DNA of 64,000 nt, taken from Bradyrhizobium sp. 199. GTDB lineage: Bacteria > Pseudomonadota > Alphaproteobacteria > Rhizobiales > Xanthobacteraceae. The notes beneath the pieces are model-generated. The model was not told where the DNA came from. It saw only the letters and a program-made list of their open reading frames with translations, and ran no database searches. The number at the start of each line of letters is the position of its first letter. Within the stretch, counting starts at the first letter, position 1. The stretch covers positions 558,001 to 622,000 of the forward strand of contig NZ_JADPJI010000005.1 of the NCBI RefSeq assembly GCF_023073355.1, read 5' to 3'. The position numbers and the translations under genes were made by a program. Positions 1 through 8,277 of the stretch are shown here, one piece after another.

Positions 1-324
1 GGATCTCAGTGCCGGCCCTTCGGTCGCATGCACTGCGCGGATCGCGCGGCCGATGCGCTGGGCGGCCTGGAACATGGTCGGCGCGTTCATCAGCGTCTCG
101 ATTTCGCCGGTGTCGGGGTCTTCGAGACCTTCGGTCAGCGTTGACAGAACCGACTGGCTGATGGCGAGGTTGCCCGCGCTGGCGATCGCCATGATGCGCT
201 CGCCAGGCTTTGAGAAGATGTGAAGCTTGCGGAAGGTCGAGACGTTGTCGAGACCGGCATTGGTGCGGGTATCGGCGATCATCACCAGACCGTCCCGAAC
301 CAGGATTCCGCAACAATAGGTCAT
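1..324 (-). CDS. Anbu proteasome-like peptidase, 5' part only
   Basis: The window holds only the first 108 codons; the rest lies beyond the left edge (the family is usually about 240-250 residues). The product matches the Anbu (ancestral beta-subunit) Ntn-hydrolase family, a self-assembling homologue of proteasome beta subunits. After removal of Met1 the N-terminus would be Thr2, and Asp18 and Lys33 sit at about the spacing of Thr1/Asp17/Lys33 in proteasome beta subunits. The start opens with MTYCCGI, typical of the family. It is the last gene of a minus-strand set with an ATP-grasp, an alpha-E and a transglutaminase protein, the classic Anbu neighbourhood. A palindromic repeat lies in the 286-base gap before it. 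Substrates of Anbu are not established; a role in peptide turnover is inferred. Confidence 0.85.
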   Translation of the reverse strand, partial: MTYCCGILVRDGLVMIADTRTNAGLDNVSTFRKLHIFSKPGERIMAIASAGNLAISQSVLSTLTEGLEDPDTGEIETLMNAPTMFQAAQRIGRAIRAVHATEGPALRS

Positions 325-397
325 TTCCAGTCCCCGAACGCGTTTGCGCGGAATTACTAGCCAATTTCGGGAAGGCATGAAACCCCCGATTCCGGCT

Positions 398-500
398 GTC
401 ATTCCGGGGCGCGACGAAGTCGCGAGCCCGGAATTCCATTCGTCCACGAACCTTGCCGCCTGATGAATTCCGGGTTCGCGCCACGCGCGCCCCGGAATGA
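398..500. repeat. Palindromic intergenic repeat, family A, copy 1
   Basis: The element begins gtcattccggggcgc and ends with the inverted form cgccccggaatga, with nested inverted copies of a cccggaatt core. It lies in the gap between the transglutaminase and Anbu genes. The same family recurs at 1475-1554, 5538-5617, 9868-9943 and, as a variant, 10881-10980. The remainder of the 325-610 gap shows no coding feature. Confidence 0.8.
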
Positions 501-610
501 GAACTCGCTTTGTCGCTCAACCCGTCGGATCTACGAGGACGGTTGCCATGGGGCTCCTCGCGGGGACGGTCTGGTCCCGTAGCACGGCCTCGGCATTCGG
601 ACGGTCGCGC

Positions 611-1459
611 CTAGCTCTGCCACTGTGACTGTGATTGCGACTGCCCGCCGCGGCCGGTCGGCTCGACCTTGACCGCCACCGTCAGCGTCTCCGCACCGCC
701 GCCATAGCGGGTGCCGCGCACCGGGGCTGCGCCGAGATAGTCGAGCCCGATCGCGACGCGGACATGAGCGTCGGTGGCGCAGATGCTGTTGGCGGGATCG
801 AAGCCGATCCAGCCGAGATCAGGCACGTAGGCCTCCGCCCAGGCGTGCCCGGCCTCCTGATGCAGCATACCGTCCGAGCGCAGGAAATGGCCGGAGACAA
901 AGCGCGCCGGCACGCCGCCGGCGCGGGCGCAAGCAATGAAGATGTGCGCGTAGTCCTGGCAGACCCCGCGCTTGAGCGTGAACGCTTCAGCTGCCGAGGT
1001 GCCGCTGTTGGTGGGGTCCTCGTCGAACGTCATGTGATCGGCAATCTGGCTCATCAGCGTATGGAGGAAGCCGAGCCTGTCGCTCTCGGCCTCGCTGCGC
1101 AACTGGCGCGCAACCACCATCATCGCCGGATTGACGGAGGTGAGGTCGGTTGAGCGCAGGAACATGCCGGCCGGAAAGCGCTCGTCGGTGCCGCGCAGCA
1201 CGCCGCCGGTGTCGTGGGTCTCGACCAGGCCTTCGGCGATGATCTTGATGTCGCCGACCGGTCCGCAGGACAGCACGTGGGTGACGTTGCCGAAGGCGTC
1301 CTCATGCGTGTCGAGCCTGGTGTCCGTGGAGACGTCGATCTGCCATTCCGCCACATATTGCCCGTCATGGCTGCCGGGTGTCATGCGCAGGATCTGGATC
1401 ACGCTCGTGGCCGGCGGCTCGTAGCGATAGGTCGTGGTGTGCAGGATTCGCAGGCGCAT
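611..1459 (-). CDS. Transglutaminase-like cysteine peptidase of the Anbu cluster
   Basis: A 282-residue protein with an N-terminal beta-rich region (MRLRILHTTTYRYEP, typical of the bacterial transglutaminase N domain) followed by a transglutaminase-like core. The catalytic triad is visible: Cys167 in KRGVCQDYAH, His205 in AGHAWAEAY and Asp221 in GFDPAN. The frame stays open upstream to 1540, but those 27 codons are the translation of a palindromic repeat, so the ATG at 1459 is chosen. Members of this family are predicted to cleave or form amide or isopeptide bonds. In Anbu clusters they accompany an ATP-grasp and an alpha-E protein, suggesting removal or editing of peptide tags. That function is inference. 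Probably co-transcribed with the upstream alpha-E gene (119-base gap filled by a repeat). Confidence 0.88.
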   Translation of the reverse strand: MRLRILHTTTYRYEPPATSVIQILRMTPGSHDGQYVAEWQIDVSTDTRLDTHEDAFGNVTHVLSCGPVGDIKIIAEGLVETHDTGGVLRGTDERFPAGMFLRSTDLTSVNPAMMVVARQLRSEAESDRLGFLHTLMSQIADHMTFDEDPTNSGTSAAEAFTLKRGVCQDYAHIFIACARAGGVPARFVSGHFLRSDGMLHQEAGHAWAEAYVPDLGWIGFDPANSICATDAHVRVAIGLDYLGAAPVRGTRYGGGAETLTVAVKVEPTGRGGQSQSQSQWQS

Positions 1460-1474
1460 GGTGTTTCTAGATCC

Positions 1475-1554
1475 GTCATTCCAGGTTGGCGCGAAGCGCC
1501 GGACCCGGAATCTCGAGATTCCGGGTTCGATGCTTCGCATCGCCCCGGAATGAC
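1475..1554. repeat. Palindromic intergenic repeat, family A, copy 2
   Basis: An 80-base element with the outer inverted repeat gtcattcc/ggaatgac, an inner perfect palindrome (cccggaatctcgagattccggg) and a small hairpin gatgcttcgcatc. It occupies the gap between the alpha-E and transglutaminase genes, so it would be transcribed within the operon. It also creates a spurious N-terminal extension of the transglutaminase frame. Confidence 0.85.
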
Positions 1555-1578
1555 GAAGGGTGAGAGGTTCGGTCCTGA

Positions 1579-2523
1579 CTAGATCAGATACTGCTTCGTG
1601 ATGATTTCGCCCAGCCTGGAATTGTCCGTGATGAATTCCTGAATGAATTCATGCACGCCGTGCTGGAAAATGTCGTTCATGTTGCTGTGTTCCAGCCGGT
1701 TCCGGATGCCGCGGGCGTGGCGCTGGGCCGGGCCCTGGCGACCATAGGCGACGCCGATCTGGTCGAGGTTTCGCGTGAGATTGTCGTAGCAGCTCGCAAG
1801 CGAGCGCGGCAGCGTGCTGTTGAGGATCAACAGGTCCGCGACCAGCCACGGTTTGAGCGTCTCGCGATAGACCCAGTGATAGGCCGTCAGCGCCGACACC
1901 GAACGCAGGATCGAGCTCCACTGATAGAAGTCGAGCGGGCCGCCGACATGCTCTTCCTCGGGCAGCAGCACGTGATACTTCACATCGAGGATGCGCGCAG
2001 TGTTGTCTGCGCGCTCCAGGTGCAGGCCGAGCCGCGAGAACCAGTAGGCGTCGTTGCGCAACATGGTCCGGTAGGCCGAGCCGTCGAAGCGCAGGGAGGT
2101 CTCCTGCACGAAGCGAAGGAATTTGGCGAGGTCCTCGCGCGTCGAGGTGCCTTTGCTCCAGACCGCCTGAAGATCGATCCAGGCCGAGTTGATGGTGTCC
2201 CACATTTCGCTCGTCAGCGCGGTTCGCACCGAGCGCGAATTCAGCCGCGCCGACTCAATGCAGTTCCTGATCGAGGACGGATTGTTGGCCGAGAACGAGA
2301 GGTAGTCGACTACGTTGTGCTCGTTGGCTTCCTCGTAGGTCTGATAGAAGCTGGCGGCGACGCCGGCGGTTAGCAGCGCCGAGTCCCATTCGTTGGTCTT
2401 GCCGATATAGGCGGCGGGAAGTGCGGTGACGCGCAAGGTCGCATCGATGGTGCGCGCGAGATATTCGGCCCGTTCGACGTAGCGGGCGAGCCAATAGAGG
2501 CTTTCGGCAGTACGCGACAGCAT
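1579..2523 (-). CDS. Alpha-E domain protein (COG2307 family)
   Basis: A 314-residue, largely alpha-helical protein opening with MLSRTAESLYWLARYVERAEYLAR, the hallmark of the alpha-E domain family. The whole length is one domain and matches the usual family size. The start lies 4 bases after the stop of the ATP-grasp gene, so the two are translationally coupled; fused forms of these two families are known elsewhere. No enzymatic residues are assigned to this family. It is generally viewed as a partner of the circularly permuted ATP-grasp enzyme in an amide-bond-forming system linked to Anbu. The role is inferred from the neighbourhood, the family call from the sequence. Confidence 0.88.
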   Translation of the reverse strand: MLSRTAESLYWLARYVERAEYLARTIDATLRVTALPAAYIGKTNEWDSALLTAGVAASFYQTYEEANEHNVVDYLSFSANNPSSIRNCIESARLNSRSVRTALTSEMWDTINSAWIDLQAVWSKGTSTREDLAKFLRFVQETSLRFDGSAYRTMLRNDAYWFSRLGLHLERADNTARILDVKYHVLLPEEEHVGGPLDFYQWSSILRSVSALTAYHWVYRETLKPWLVADLLILNSTLPRSLASCYDNLTRNLDQIGVAYGRQGPAQRHARGIRNRLEHSNMNDIFQHGVHEFIQEFITDNSRLGEIITKQYLI

Positions 2524-2527
2524 CTGT

Positions 2528-3946
2528 CTACTCGTCCAGGATCCAGGTGTCTTTGGTGCCGCCGCCCTGGCTCGAATTCACGACCAGGGAGCCTTCCTTC
2601 AGTGCGACGCGTGTCAGCCCGCCCGGCACGACGGTCGTGCCCTTGCTGCCAGTGAGCACGAAGGGCCGCAAATCGACATGGCGGGGCGCAAGGCCTGACG
2701 CCGTGCAGGTCGGGCAGGTCGAGAGCGCCAGCGTCGGCTGCGCGATGAAGCCTTCGGGCTCGCGCTTGAGCTTCTCGCGAAACGCTTCGATCGTCGCTTT
2801 GGTCGCGGCAGGTCCGATCAGCATGCCGTAGCCGCCGGAGCCGTGAACCTCCTTGACGACGAGCTCGCCGAGATTGTCCAGCACATAGGCGAGATCCTTG
2901 GGCTCGCGGCAGCGCCAGGTCGGCACGTTCTTCAGGATCGGCTCCTCGCCGAGATAGAATCTCACGATGTCCGGCATGTAGGAGTAGATCGCCTTGTCGT
3001 CGGCAATCCCGGTGCCGACGGCGTTGGCGAGCGTGATGTTGCCGGCCGCATAGGCCGACATCAGTCCGGGCACGCCAAGTACGGAATCGGGACGGAAGGT
3101 GAGCGGATCGAGGAAGTCGTCGTCGACGCGGCGATAGATCACGTCGACCCGCTTCAGCCCTTCGGTCGTCCGCATGAACACTTCGTTGTTCTTGACGATG
3201 AGATCGCTGCCCTCGACCAGTTCGATACCGAGCTTGTCGGCGAGGAAGGAGTGCTCGTAGTAGGCCGAGTTGTAGACCCCGGGCGTGAGCAGGGCCACCG
3301 TCGGCTCGCCTGATGTGCTTTGCGGCGCGACGGAACGGAGTGCCGAGAGCAGCTCGTCCGGATAGCGCTCGACCGGGGCCACGCGGTGCCGGGCGAACAG
3401 ATCCGGAAACAGCCGCATCATGATCTCGCGGTTTTCCAGCATGTAGGAGACGCCGGACGGCGTCCGCGCATTGTCCTCCAGCACGATGAAGTCGTTGGCA
3501 TCGACCCGGACGATGTCGATGCCGGCGATGTGGACGTAGACGTCGTGCGGCACCTGCTGGCCGTTCATCTCGGGCCGGAACACCGGGTTCTGGAAGATCA
3601 GATCGTCGGGTACGATCTCGGCGCGCAGGATGTCGCGGCCATGATAGATGTCGCGCAGAAACATGTTGAGCGCGCGCACGCGCTGCTTCAGGCCCTTCTC
3701 CAACAGGGTCCATTCCTTGCCGGACATGATCCGCGGGATCACGTCGAACGGGATCAGGCGCTCGGTGGATTCGGCCTCGCCATAGACCGCGAAGGTGATG
3801 CCGATGCGGCGGAACAGGAGCTCGGCCTCCTGGCGGCGATATTCAAGCGCCTCGGGAGGCGTCTCCTTGAGCCAGCGCGCCAGCTCCTCATAGGCAGGGC
3901 GAAGCTCCCCGCCGGGAATATTCATTTCATCAAACGCGACTGCCAT
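2528..3946 (-). CDS. Circularly permuted type 2 ATP-grasp protein (COG2308 family)
   Basis: The 472-residue product carries the family's permuted ATP-grasp fold. The nucleotide-binding glycine loop VVKEVHGSGGYGM lies near residues 360-372. The conserved HVDLRPFV block and the C-terminal NSSQGGGTKDTW block follow. ATP-grasp enzymes form amide or ester bonds through an acyl-phosphate. In this gene set (ATP-grasp, alpha-E, transglutaminase, Anbu) it is predicted to synthesise or attach a small peptide. The frame is open to 4087, but the homologous segment begins at MAVAFDEMN, so the ATG at 3946 is taken; an ATG at 3925 is also possible. It is first in the minus-strand operon, divergent from the CinA-like gene at 4226. 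The substrate is unknown. Confidence 0.88.
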   Translation of the reverse strand: MAVAFDEMNIPGGELRPAYEELARWLKETPPEALEYRRQEAELLFRRIGITFAVYGEAESTERLIPFDVIPRIMSGKEWTLLEKGLKQRVRALNMFLRDIYHGRDILRAEIVPDDLIFQNPVFRPEMNGQQVPHDVYVHIAGIDIVRVDANDFIVLEDNARTPSGVSYMLENREIMMRLFPDLFARHRVAPVERYPDELLSALRSVAPQSTSGEPTVALLTPGVYNSAYYEHSFLADKLGIELVEGSDLIVKNNEVFMRTTEGLKRVDVIYRRVDDDFLDPLTFRPDSVLGVPGLMSAYAAGNITLANAVGTGIADDKAIYSYMPDIVRFYLGEEPILKNVPTWRCREPKDLAYVLDNLGELVVKEVHGSGGYGMLIGPAATKATIEAFREKLKREPEGFIAQPTLALSTCPTCTASGLAPRHVDLRPFVLTGSKGTTVVPGGLTRVALKEGSLVVNSSQGGGTKDTWILDE

Positions 3947-4225
3947 AAATCCCGACTTGTCTCCGCAAGGCGTTGCCCCATTGGACAGGTCGCGCGGCCC
4001 TGGTGAAGACCGCAACGTCCTGTGGCCATGCGGCAAGAGTGCATGACTTTCATGTGGTAGCAAGGGCCGGGCCAGCGCGATAAGCATGGAGAGAGGGCAA
4101 TTGCCTGAGATGGCCGGCGGCTTGCCTGAAAAAATGGCGGAGGACTGCTTATTTCGGCAGCAAAACCGCGTGACTTCAAGGCGTTACCCCGGCAAAGTCG
4201 GCGCCACAGGTGAGGGACTTAAGGT

Positions 4226-4963
4226 ATGAGCGAGATCGTCACGGCGGGCATTCTGGTCATTGGCGACGAAATCCTGTCCGGCCGGACCAAGGACAAGAAT
4301 ATCGGCTTCATCGCCGAATATTTGACCAATATCGGCATCGACCTGAAGGAAGTCCGGGTCGTCTCCGACGATGAGGCCGACATCATCGCGGCCTTGGATG
4401 CACTGCGGCATCGCTACACCTACGTATTCACCACCGGCGGCATCGGGCCGACCCATGACGACATCACCGCCGACAGCGTGGCCAAGGCGTTCGGCGTCGG
4501 CATCGACCACCACCCGGAAGTCGTCGCCCGTTTCCGGGAGCGCTGGAGCGAGCAGGACCTCAACGAGGCCCGCCTGCGCATGGCCCGCATTCCCGATGGC
4601 GCCGAGCTGATCCAGAGCGCGACCATCCTCGCCCCCGGCTTCAAGATCGGCAATGTCATCGTGATGGCCGGTGTGCCCTCGATCATGCAGGCGATGATGG
4701 ACATCGTCTCGCCCAAGCTGAAGTCGGGTGTGCGCATGCTGTCCGAATCGGTTCGCGCCAATGCACGGGAGGGCGACATCGGAAGTCCCCTGCGGGCGAT
4801 CGCCGCCGCGCACCCCGACACCATCATCGGCAGCTACCCCTTCATGGACGAGGAGCAGAAGCCCAACACCAATCTGGTGGTGCGCTCGCGCGATGCGGAC
4901 AAGCTCGCATCCGCGATGGCGGCGGTGAAGGAAATGCTGGCGGGATTGAACATCACCCGCTAG
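4226..4963 (+). CDS. CinA-like molybdopterin-binding domain protein
   Basis: A 245-residue protein corresponding to the N-terminal half of CinA (the MoaB/Mog-type fold, COG1058). The motifs GDEILSG (residues 13-19) and [13 protein letters not shown] (69-81) are the family signature around the active site. Long CinA proteins carry a second nicotinamide-nucleotide amidohydrolase domain; it is absent here. This short form is the common stand-alone one, so I do not regard it as truncated. In CinA this domain hydrolyses ADP-ribose or related pyrophosphates, but for the short form the substrate is not established. A weak ribosome-binding site (aggg) precedes the ATG. The gpt gene follows 38 bases later on the same strand. 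Confidence 0.85.
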   Translation: MSEIVTAGILVIGDEILSGRTKDKNIGFIAEYLTNIGIDLKEVRVVSDDEADIIAALDALRHRYTYVFTTGGIGPTHDDITADSVAKAFGVGIDHHPEVVARFRERWSEQDLNEARLRMARIPDGAELIQSATILAPGFKIGNVIVMAGVPSIMQAMMDIVSPKLKSGVRMLSESVRANAREGDIGSPLRAIAAAHPDTIIGSYPFMDEEQKPNTNLVVRSRDADKLASAMAAVKEMLAGLNITR

Positions 4964-5001
4964 CAGAGAAAGCTGCCGCAGACCAATGGCAGGAGACGAC
5001 A

Positions 5002-5529
5002 ATGGCTGGCGAAGCACCGGAACTGAGCGCACAGGAGCGGGCGGGCAGGCCCTTTCCGGTCTCCTGGGACCAATTTCATCGGGATTGCCGGGCGCTGACC
5101 TGGCGGCTCAACGAGGTCGGTCCGTTCCACGCGGTGATCGCGATCACGCGCGGTGGTCTCGTGCCGGCGGCGATCGTGGCGCGCGAACTCGGCGTGCGCG
5201 TGATCGATACGGTCTGCATCGCCAGCTACGACCACAACAAGCAGGGCGAGCTCCAGGTCCTCAAGGGCATTTCGGAAGCGGCGATGAAGCTCGGCGGCGG
5301 CACCGGCAAGGGGCTGTTGATCGTCGACGACCTCGTCGACACCGGCAAGACCGGCAAGCTGGTGCGCGAGATGCTCCCCGATGCTCATTTCGCCACCGTC
5401 TACGCCAAGCCGATGGGCCGTCCGCTGGTCGACACCTTCATCACGGAAGTCTCGCAGGACACCTGGATCTTCTTCCCCTGGGACACCGCGCTGTCCTATC
5501 ACCCGCCGCTGCGTGACGGGGCGGCGTGA
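5002..5529 (+). CDS. gpt: Xanthine phosphoribosyltransferase
   Basis: A 175-residue type I phosphoribosyltransferase. The PRPP-binding motif [13 protein letters not shown] lies at residues 105-117, and the Arg-Gly-Gly (50-52) loop near the N-terminus is typical of Gpt. It transfers a phosphoribosyl group from PRPP to xanthine (and guanine) in purine salvage in the cytoplasm. Length and the [15 protein letters not shown] tail fit Gpt rather than hypoxanthine-specific enzymes. An aggaga ribosome-binding site precedes the ATG. It follows the CinA-like gene at a short distance and may share its transcript. Downstream lies a family A palindromic repeat. Confidence 0.9.
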   Translation: MAGEAPELSAQERAGRPFPVSWDQFHRDCRALTWRLNEVGPFHAVIAITRGGLVPAAIVARELGVRVIDTVCIASYDHNKQGELQVLKGISEAAMKLGGGTGKGLLIVDDLVDTGKTGKLVREMLPDAHFATVYAKPMGRPLVDTFITEVSQDTWIFFPWDTALSYHPPLRDGAA

Positions 5530-5537
5530 GGCATGGA

Positions 5538-5617
5538 GTCATTCCGGGGCGGTCCGCAGGACCGAACCCGGAATCTCGAGATTCCCGGTTCGATGCTTCG
5601 CATCGCCCTGGAATGAC
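5538..5617. repeat. Palindromic intergenic repeat, family A, copy 3
   Basis: An 80-base copy closely matching the element at 1475-1554: outer inverted repeat gtcattcc/ggaatgac and inner tctcgaga palindrome. A single cc-for-c change (attcccggttc) interrupts one arm. It lies between gpt and the following hypothetical gene. Confidence 0.82.
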
Positions 5618-5640
5618 GATCGTTGAACCGTCGCGCCATC

Positions 5641-6258
5641 ATGCCCCTGCAAAACCGTGTCACGCCGACAGGCGACATCATCGCGACCCCGCACCGCGGC
5701 CTGTTCACCGGCAATCGCGGCATCATCCACGATCCCGCGACCAGGACGCTGCTGAATAAGCGCTGGTCGTCACCGGCATGGATTACGTGCCTGTGTGAAT
5801 TCCGCGGCTGGCGGCGGCCGGTGATGGCGCGGCGGAGCTGGACCGAGCTGTTCTTTCTCGACGAAGCCACAGCCTTTGCCGCGGGGCACCGGCCCTGCTT
5901 CTTCTGCCGCCGCGACGATGCCAAGCGATTTCGCGCTGCGTGGGAAGCGGGGAACGGTGCCAGCGGCGTCAGCGCGAAGACGATGGATGCCGTGCTGCAT
6001 CGGGAGCGTCTCGATCGCGGCCGCAAGCGCTTGCACGCATTGGCGGTGCCGCTCGCAGACCTCCCCGACGGCGCCATGGTGCGGCAGGGCGAAGAGAGTT
6101 TTCTGGTGCTGCAGGGCAAGGCGCTGTTGTGGTCGCCGGCGGGCTATGGCACCAGCGCACGTCAGCTCGACGACGTAAAGTTGCTGACGCCGCCCTCGAC
6201 GCTACGCGCGCTCAAGGCCGGCTACCAGCCCGTGCTGCATCCGACGGCGTCAGGCTAG
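5641..6258 (+). CDS. Conserved hypothetical protein with paired-cysteine motifs
   Basis: A 205-residue protein of no family I can name. It is a soluble, basic protein with no signal peptide or membrane segment. Cys50-x-Cys52 and Cys86-x-x-Cys89 (HRPCFFCRR) could form a small metal site. The stretch FTGNRGIIHDPAT near residue 22 and the RRSWTELFFLDEATA block look strongly constrained. The frame extends 6 codons upstream to a TTG at 5623, but the ATG at 5641 just past the repeat is preferred. It is a single gene between gpt and the convergent MetE-like gene. Codon use matches its neighbours, so I regard it as real; the function is unknown. Confidence 0.7.
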   Translation: MPLQNRVTPTGDIIATPHRGLFTGNRGIIHDPATRTLLNKRWSSPAWITCLCEFRGWRRPVMARRSWTELFFLDEATAFAAGHRPCFFCRRDDAKRFRAAWEAGNGASGVSAKTMDAVLHRERLDRGRKRLHALAVPLADLPDGAMVRQGEESFLVLQGKALLWSPAGYGTSARQLDDVKLLTPPSTLRALKAGYQPVLHPTASG

Positions 6259-6283
6259 AGCAAGGCCACCACCGTCGTGATGA

Positions 6284-7306
6284 TCACGCCAGCTTCTCGC
6301 GCGCCAGCGCCGCGCCTGCGCCGAGCGCCATCAGCTTGGCTTCGGCGATCTCGCGCCGCATCGGCGCCATGCCGCAATTGGTGGTGGCGATGATGTTGCT
6401 CTTGGGCACGAATTTCGATACCGCGTCGATCACCTGAACGACGTCTTCGGCGGTCTCTACCGTGTCGCTGGCGACGTCGATCACGCCGGCTTGCACGATC
6501 TTGTTCTTCAAGAGCGCGAGCAGGTCGAGCGGCACTTTCGAATTGCGACATTCGATCGCGACCTGCTGGATCGGGCTGGCGTCGATCGCCGGAAAGATCT
6601 GCTCATACTGCCGCCACTGCGCGCCGAGCGTTTCCTTCCAATCGGTGTTGGCCTTGATGCCGTAGCCGTAGCAGATGTGCACGGCCGTGGCGCAGGTCAG
6701 GCCCTGCGCGGCGCGCTCCAGCGCCTTGATGCCCCAATCGTTGACCTCGTCCATGTAGACGTTGAAGGCAGGCTCGTCGAACTGCACGAGATCGACGCCG
6801 TCGGCCTGCAAGGCCTTGGCCTCCTCGTTGAGCAGCTCGGCGAAGGCGAACGCCATCTTCACGCGGTCGCCGTAGTAGCGATCGGCGATGGTGTCGATGA
6901 TGGTCATCGGGCCGGGCAGCGTGAACTTCAGCTTCTTCCTGGTATGCGTGCGCGCCACGCGCGCCTCGAAAGCATGCACGCGTTCCCTGAGCCGGAGCGG
7001 CGCGACCACTTGCGGCACCATCGCCTTGTAGCGATCCTTGCGGATGCCCATCTCGACCTTGTGGGCGAAGTCGATGCCTTCGATCTTCTCCAGGAAACCG
7101 TGCACGAAATGCTGCCGGGCCTGCTCGCCTTCGGTGAGGATGTCGATGCCGGCGTCCTCCTGGATCTTGACCCAGATCAGCGTCGCGTCGCGCTTGGCGC
7201 GGAGAAGCTCGTCGCCTCCAGACTTCCAGGGCGCCCAGAGCATGTTGGGCTCGGCGAGCCATTCCGGCTTCGGCAAGGAGCCGGCGATCGTGGTTGGAAA
7301 CAGCAT
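6284..7306 (-). CDS. MetE C-terminal-like cobalamin-independent methyltransferase
   Basis: A 340-residue protein equivalent to the catalytic C-terminal half of cobalamin-independent methionine synthase (UROD/MetE-like barrel). The zinc ligands are all present: His210 and Cys212 (AVHICYGYG), Glu252 (ECRNS) and Cys311 (TNCGMAP). FDEPA (176-180) matches the conserved homocysteine-binding region. The N-terminal half of true MetE is missing, as in archaeal and short bacterial methionine synthases, so the methyl donor may not be a folate polyglutamate. The ATG at 7306 (MLFPTTIAGSLPKP) is chosen over an extension to 7348. It is transcribed away from the glutathione transferase gene. Family call firm; exact substrate uncertain. 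Confidence 0.83.
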   Translation of the reverse strand: MLFPTTIAGSLPKPEWLAEPNMLWAPWKSGGDELLRAKRDATLIWVKIQEDAGIDILTEGEQARQHFVHGFLEKIEGIDFAHKVEMGIRKDRYKAMVPQVVAPLRLRERVHAFEARVARTHTRKKLKFTLPGPMTIIDTIADRYYGDRVKMAFAFAELLNEEAKALQADGVDLVQFDEPAFNVYMDEVNDWGIKALERAAQGLTCATAVHICYGYGIKANTDWKETLGAQWRQYEQIFPAIDASPIQQVAIECRNSKVPLDLLALLKNKIVQAGVIDVASDTVETAEDVVQVIDAVSKFVPKSNIIATTNCGMAPMRREIAEAKLMALGAGAALAREKLA

Positions 7307-7439
7307 GGCGGCCCTTCCGGCAGGTTGTGTTGCGCCCCTTCCTGCCATGTCCTAACGTCGAGGTACAGAACAACAAAAGTCGCTCTCTATTCCAGCGGCG
7401 ACGACGGAAAATGCCAAGGAAATTGCCAAGGGCCAGGTC

Positions 7440-8141
7440 ATGATCGACCTCTATTACGCGCCGACGCCGAACGGCTGGAAGATCTCGATCATGTTGGAGG
7501 AGCTCGGGCTTCCCTACACCGTGAAGCCCATCAACATCCGCACCGGCGAGCAGTTCAGCCCCGAATTTCTGGCGATCTCCCCGAACAACCGCATCCCCGC
7601 GATCGTCGATCACGCACCTGCCGACGGCGGCGAACCGTTCTCGGCCTTCGAGACCGGCGCGATCCTGATTTATCTCGCGGAGAAGACCGGCCGCTTCTTG
7701 GCCACCGATTTGCGCGGCCGCTCCACCACCATCCAGTGGGTGATGTGGCAGATGGCCGGCCTCGGACCGATGCTGGGCCAGCACGGCCATTTCGCGCTCT
7801 ATGCGGCGGAGAAGATTCCCTATGCGATCCAGCGCTACCGTGACGAGGCGGCCCGGCTGTACGGCGTGCTCGACCGGCAGCTGGAGCACACCAATGCCTA
7901 TGTCGCCGGCGACTATTCCATCGCAGACATCGCCTGCTTTCCCTGGACAATGACCCACAAGGCGCAAGGCTTTACGCTCGACGACTATCCGAGCGTCAAG
8001 CGCTGGTACGCCGAGATCCGCGCCAGGCCGCAGGTGCAGGCGGGCCTTGCGATCGGCAAATTCGTGAAAGAGCCGTTCGACGAGGAATCACGCAAGATCA
8101 TGTTTGGACAGCGTGCGAAGGAAGTGCTGGGAAAGAAATAG
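7440..8141 (+). CDS. Glutathione S-transferase family protein, YfcG-like
   Basis: A 233-residue GST with an N-terminal thioredoxin-fold domain (residues 1-about 85, YYAPTPNGWKISIMLEELGLPY) and a helical C-terminal domain. SPNNRIPAIVD contains the cis-Pro contact to glutathione, and FETGAILIYLAEKTGRF carries the conserved Glu-Thr/Ser gamma-glutamyl contact. The Asn in the active-site loop and overall layout fit the YfcG/Ure2p-like group, which acts in disulfide-bond reduction and stress defence. It precedes a 2-hydroxychromene-2-carboxylate isomerase homologue and a quinone reductase, another glutathione- and redox-linked pair. A family B repeat separates it from the next gene. Confidence 0.88.
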   Translation: MIDLYYAPTPNGWKISIMLEELGLPYTVKPINIRTGEQFSPEFLAISPNNRIPAIVDHAPADGGEPFSAFETGAILIYLAEKTGRFLATDLRGRSTTIQWVMWQMAGLGPMLGQHGHFALYAAEKIPYAIQRYRDEAARLYGVLDRQLEHTNAYVAGDYSIADIACFPWTMTHKAQGFTLDDYPSVKRWYAEIRARPQVQAGLAIGKFVKEPFDEESRKIMFGQRAKEVLGKK

Positions 8142-8157
8142 ACCTCCGCTCTCTCCT

Positions 8158-8244
8158 CGTCATTGCGAGGAGCCCTTGCGACGAAGCAATCCAGACTGCT
8201 TCCGCAGAAAGATTCTGGATTGCTTCGCTACGCTCGCAATGACG
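8158..8244. repeat. Palindromic intergenic repeat, family B
   Basis: An 87-base element opening cgtcattgcgag and closing with the inverted form ctcgcaatgacg, with inner arms gcgacgaagcaatcc and ggattgcttcgctacgc. It is unrelated in sequence to family A and occurs once in this window, between the GST and isomerase genes. Confidence 0.8.
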
Positions 8245-8277
8245 GGGATGGAATAGAATGACAATAAGGGAAACGCC

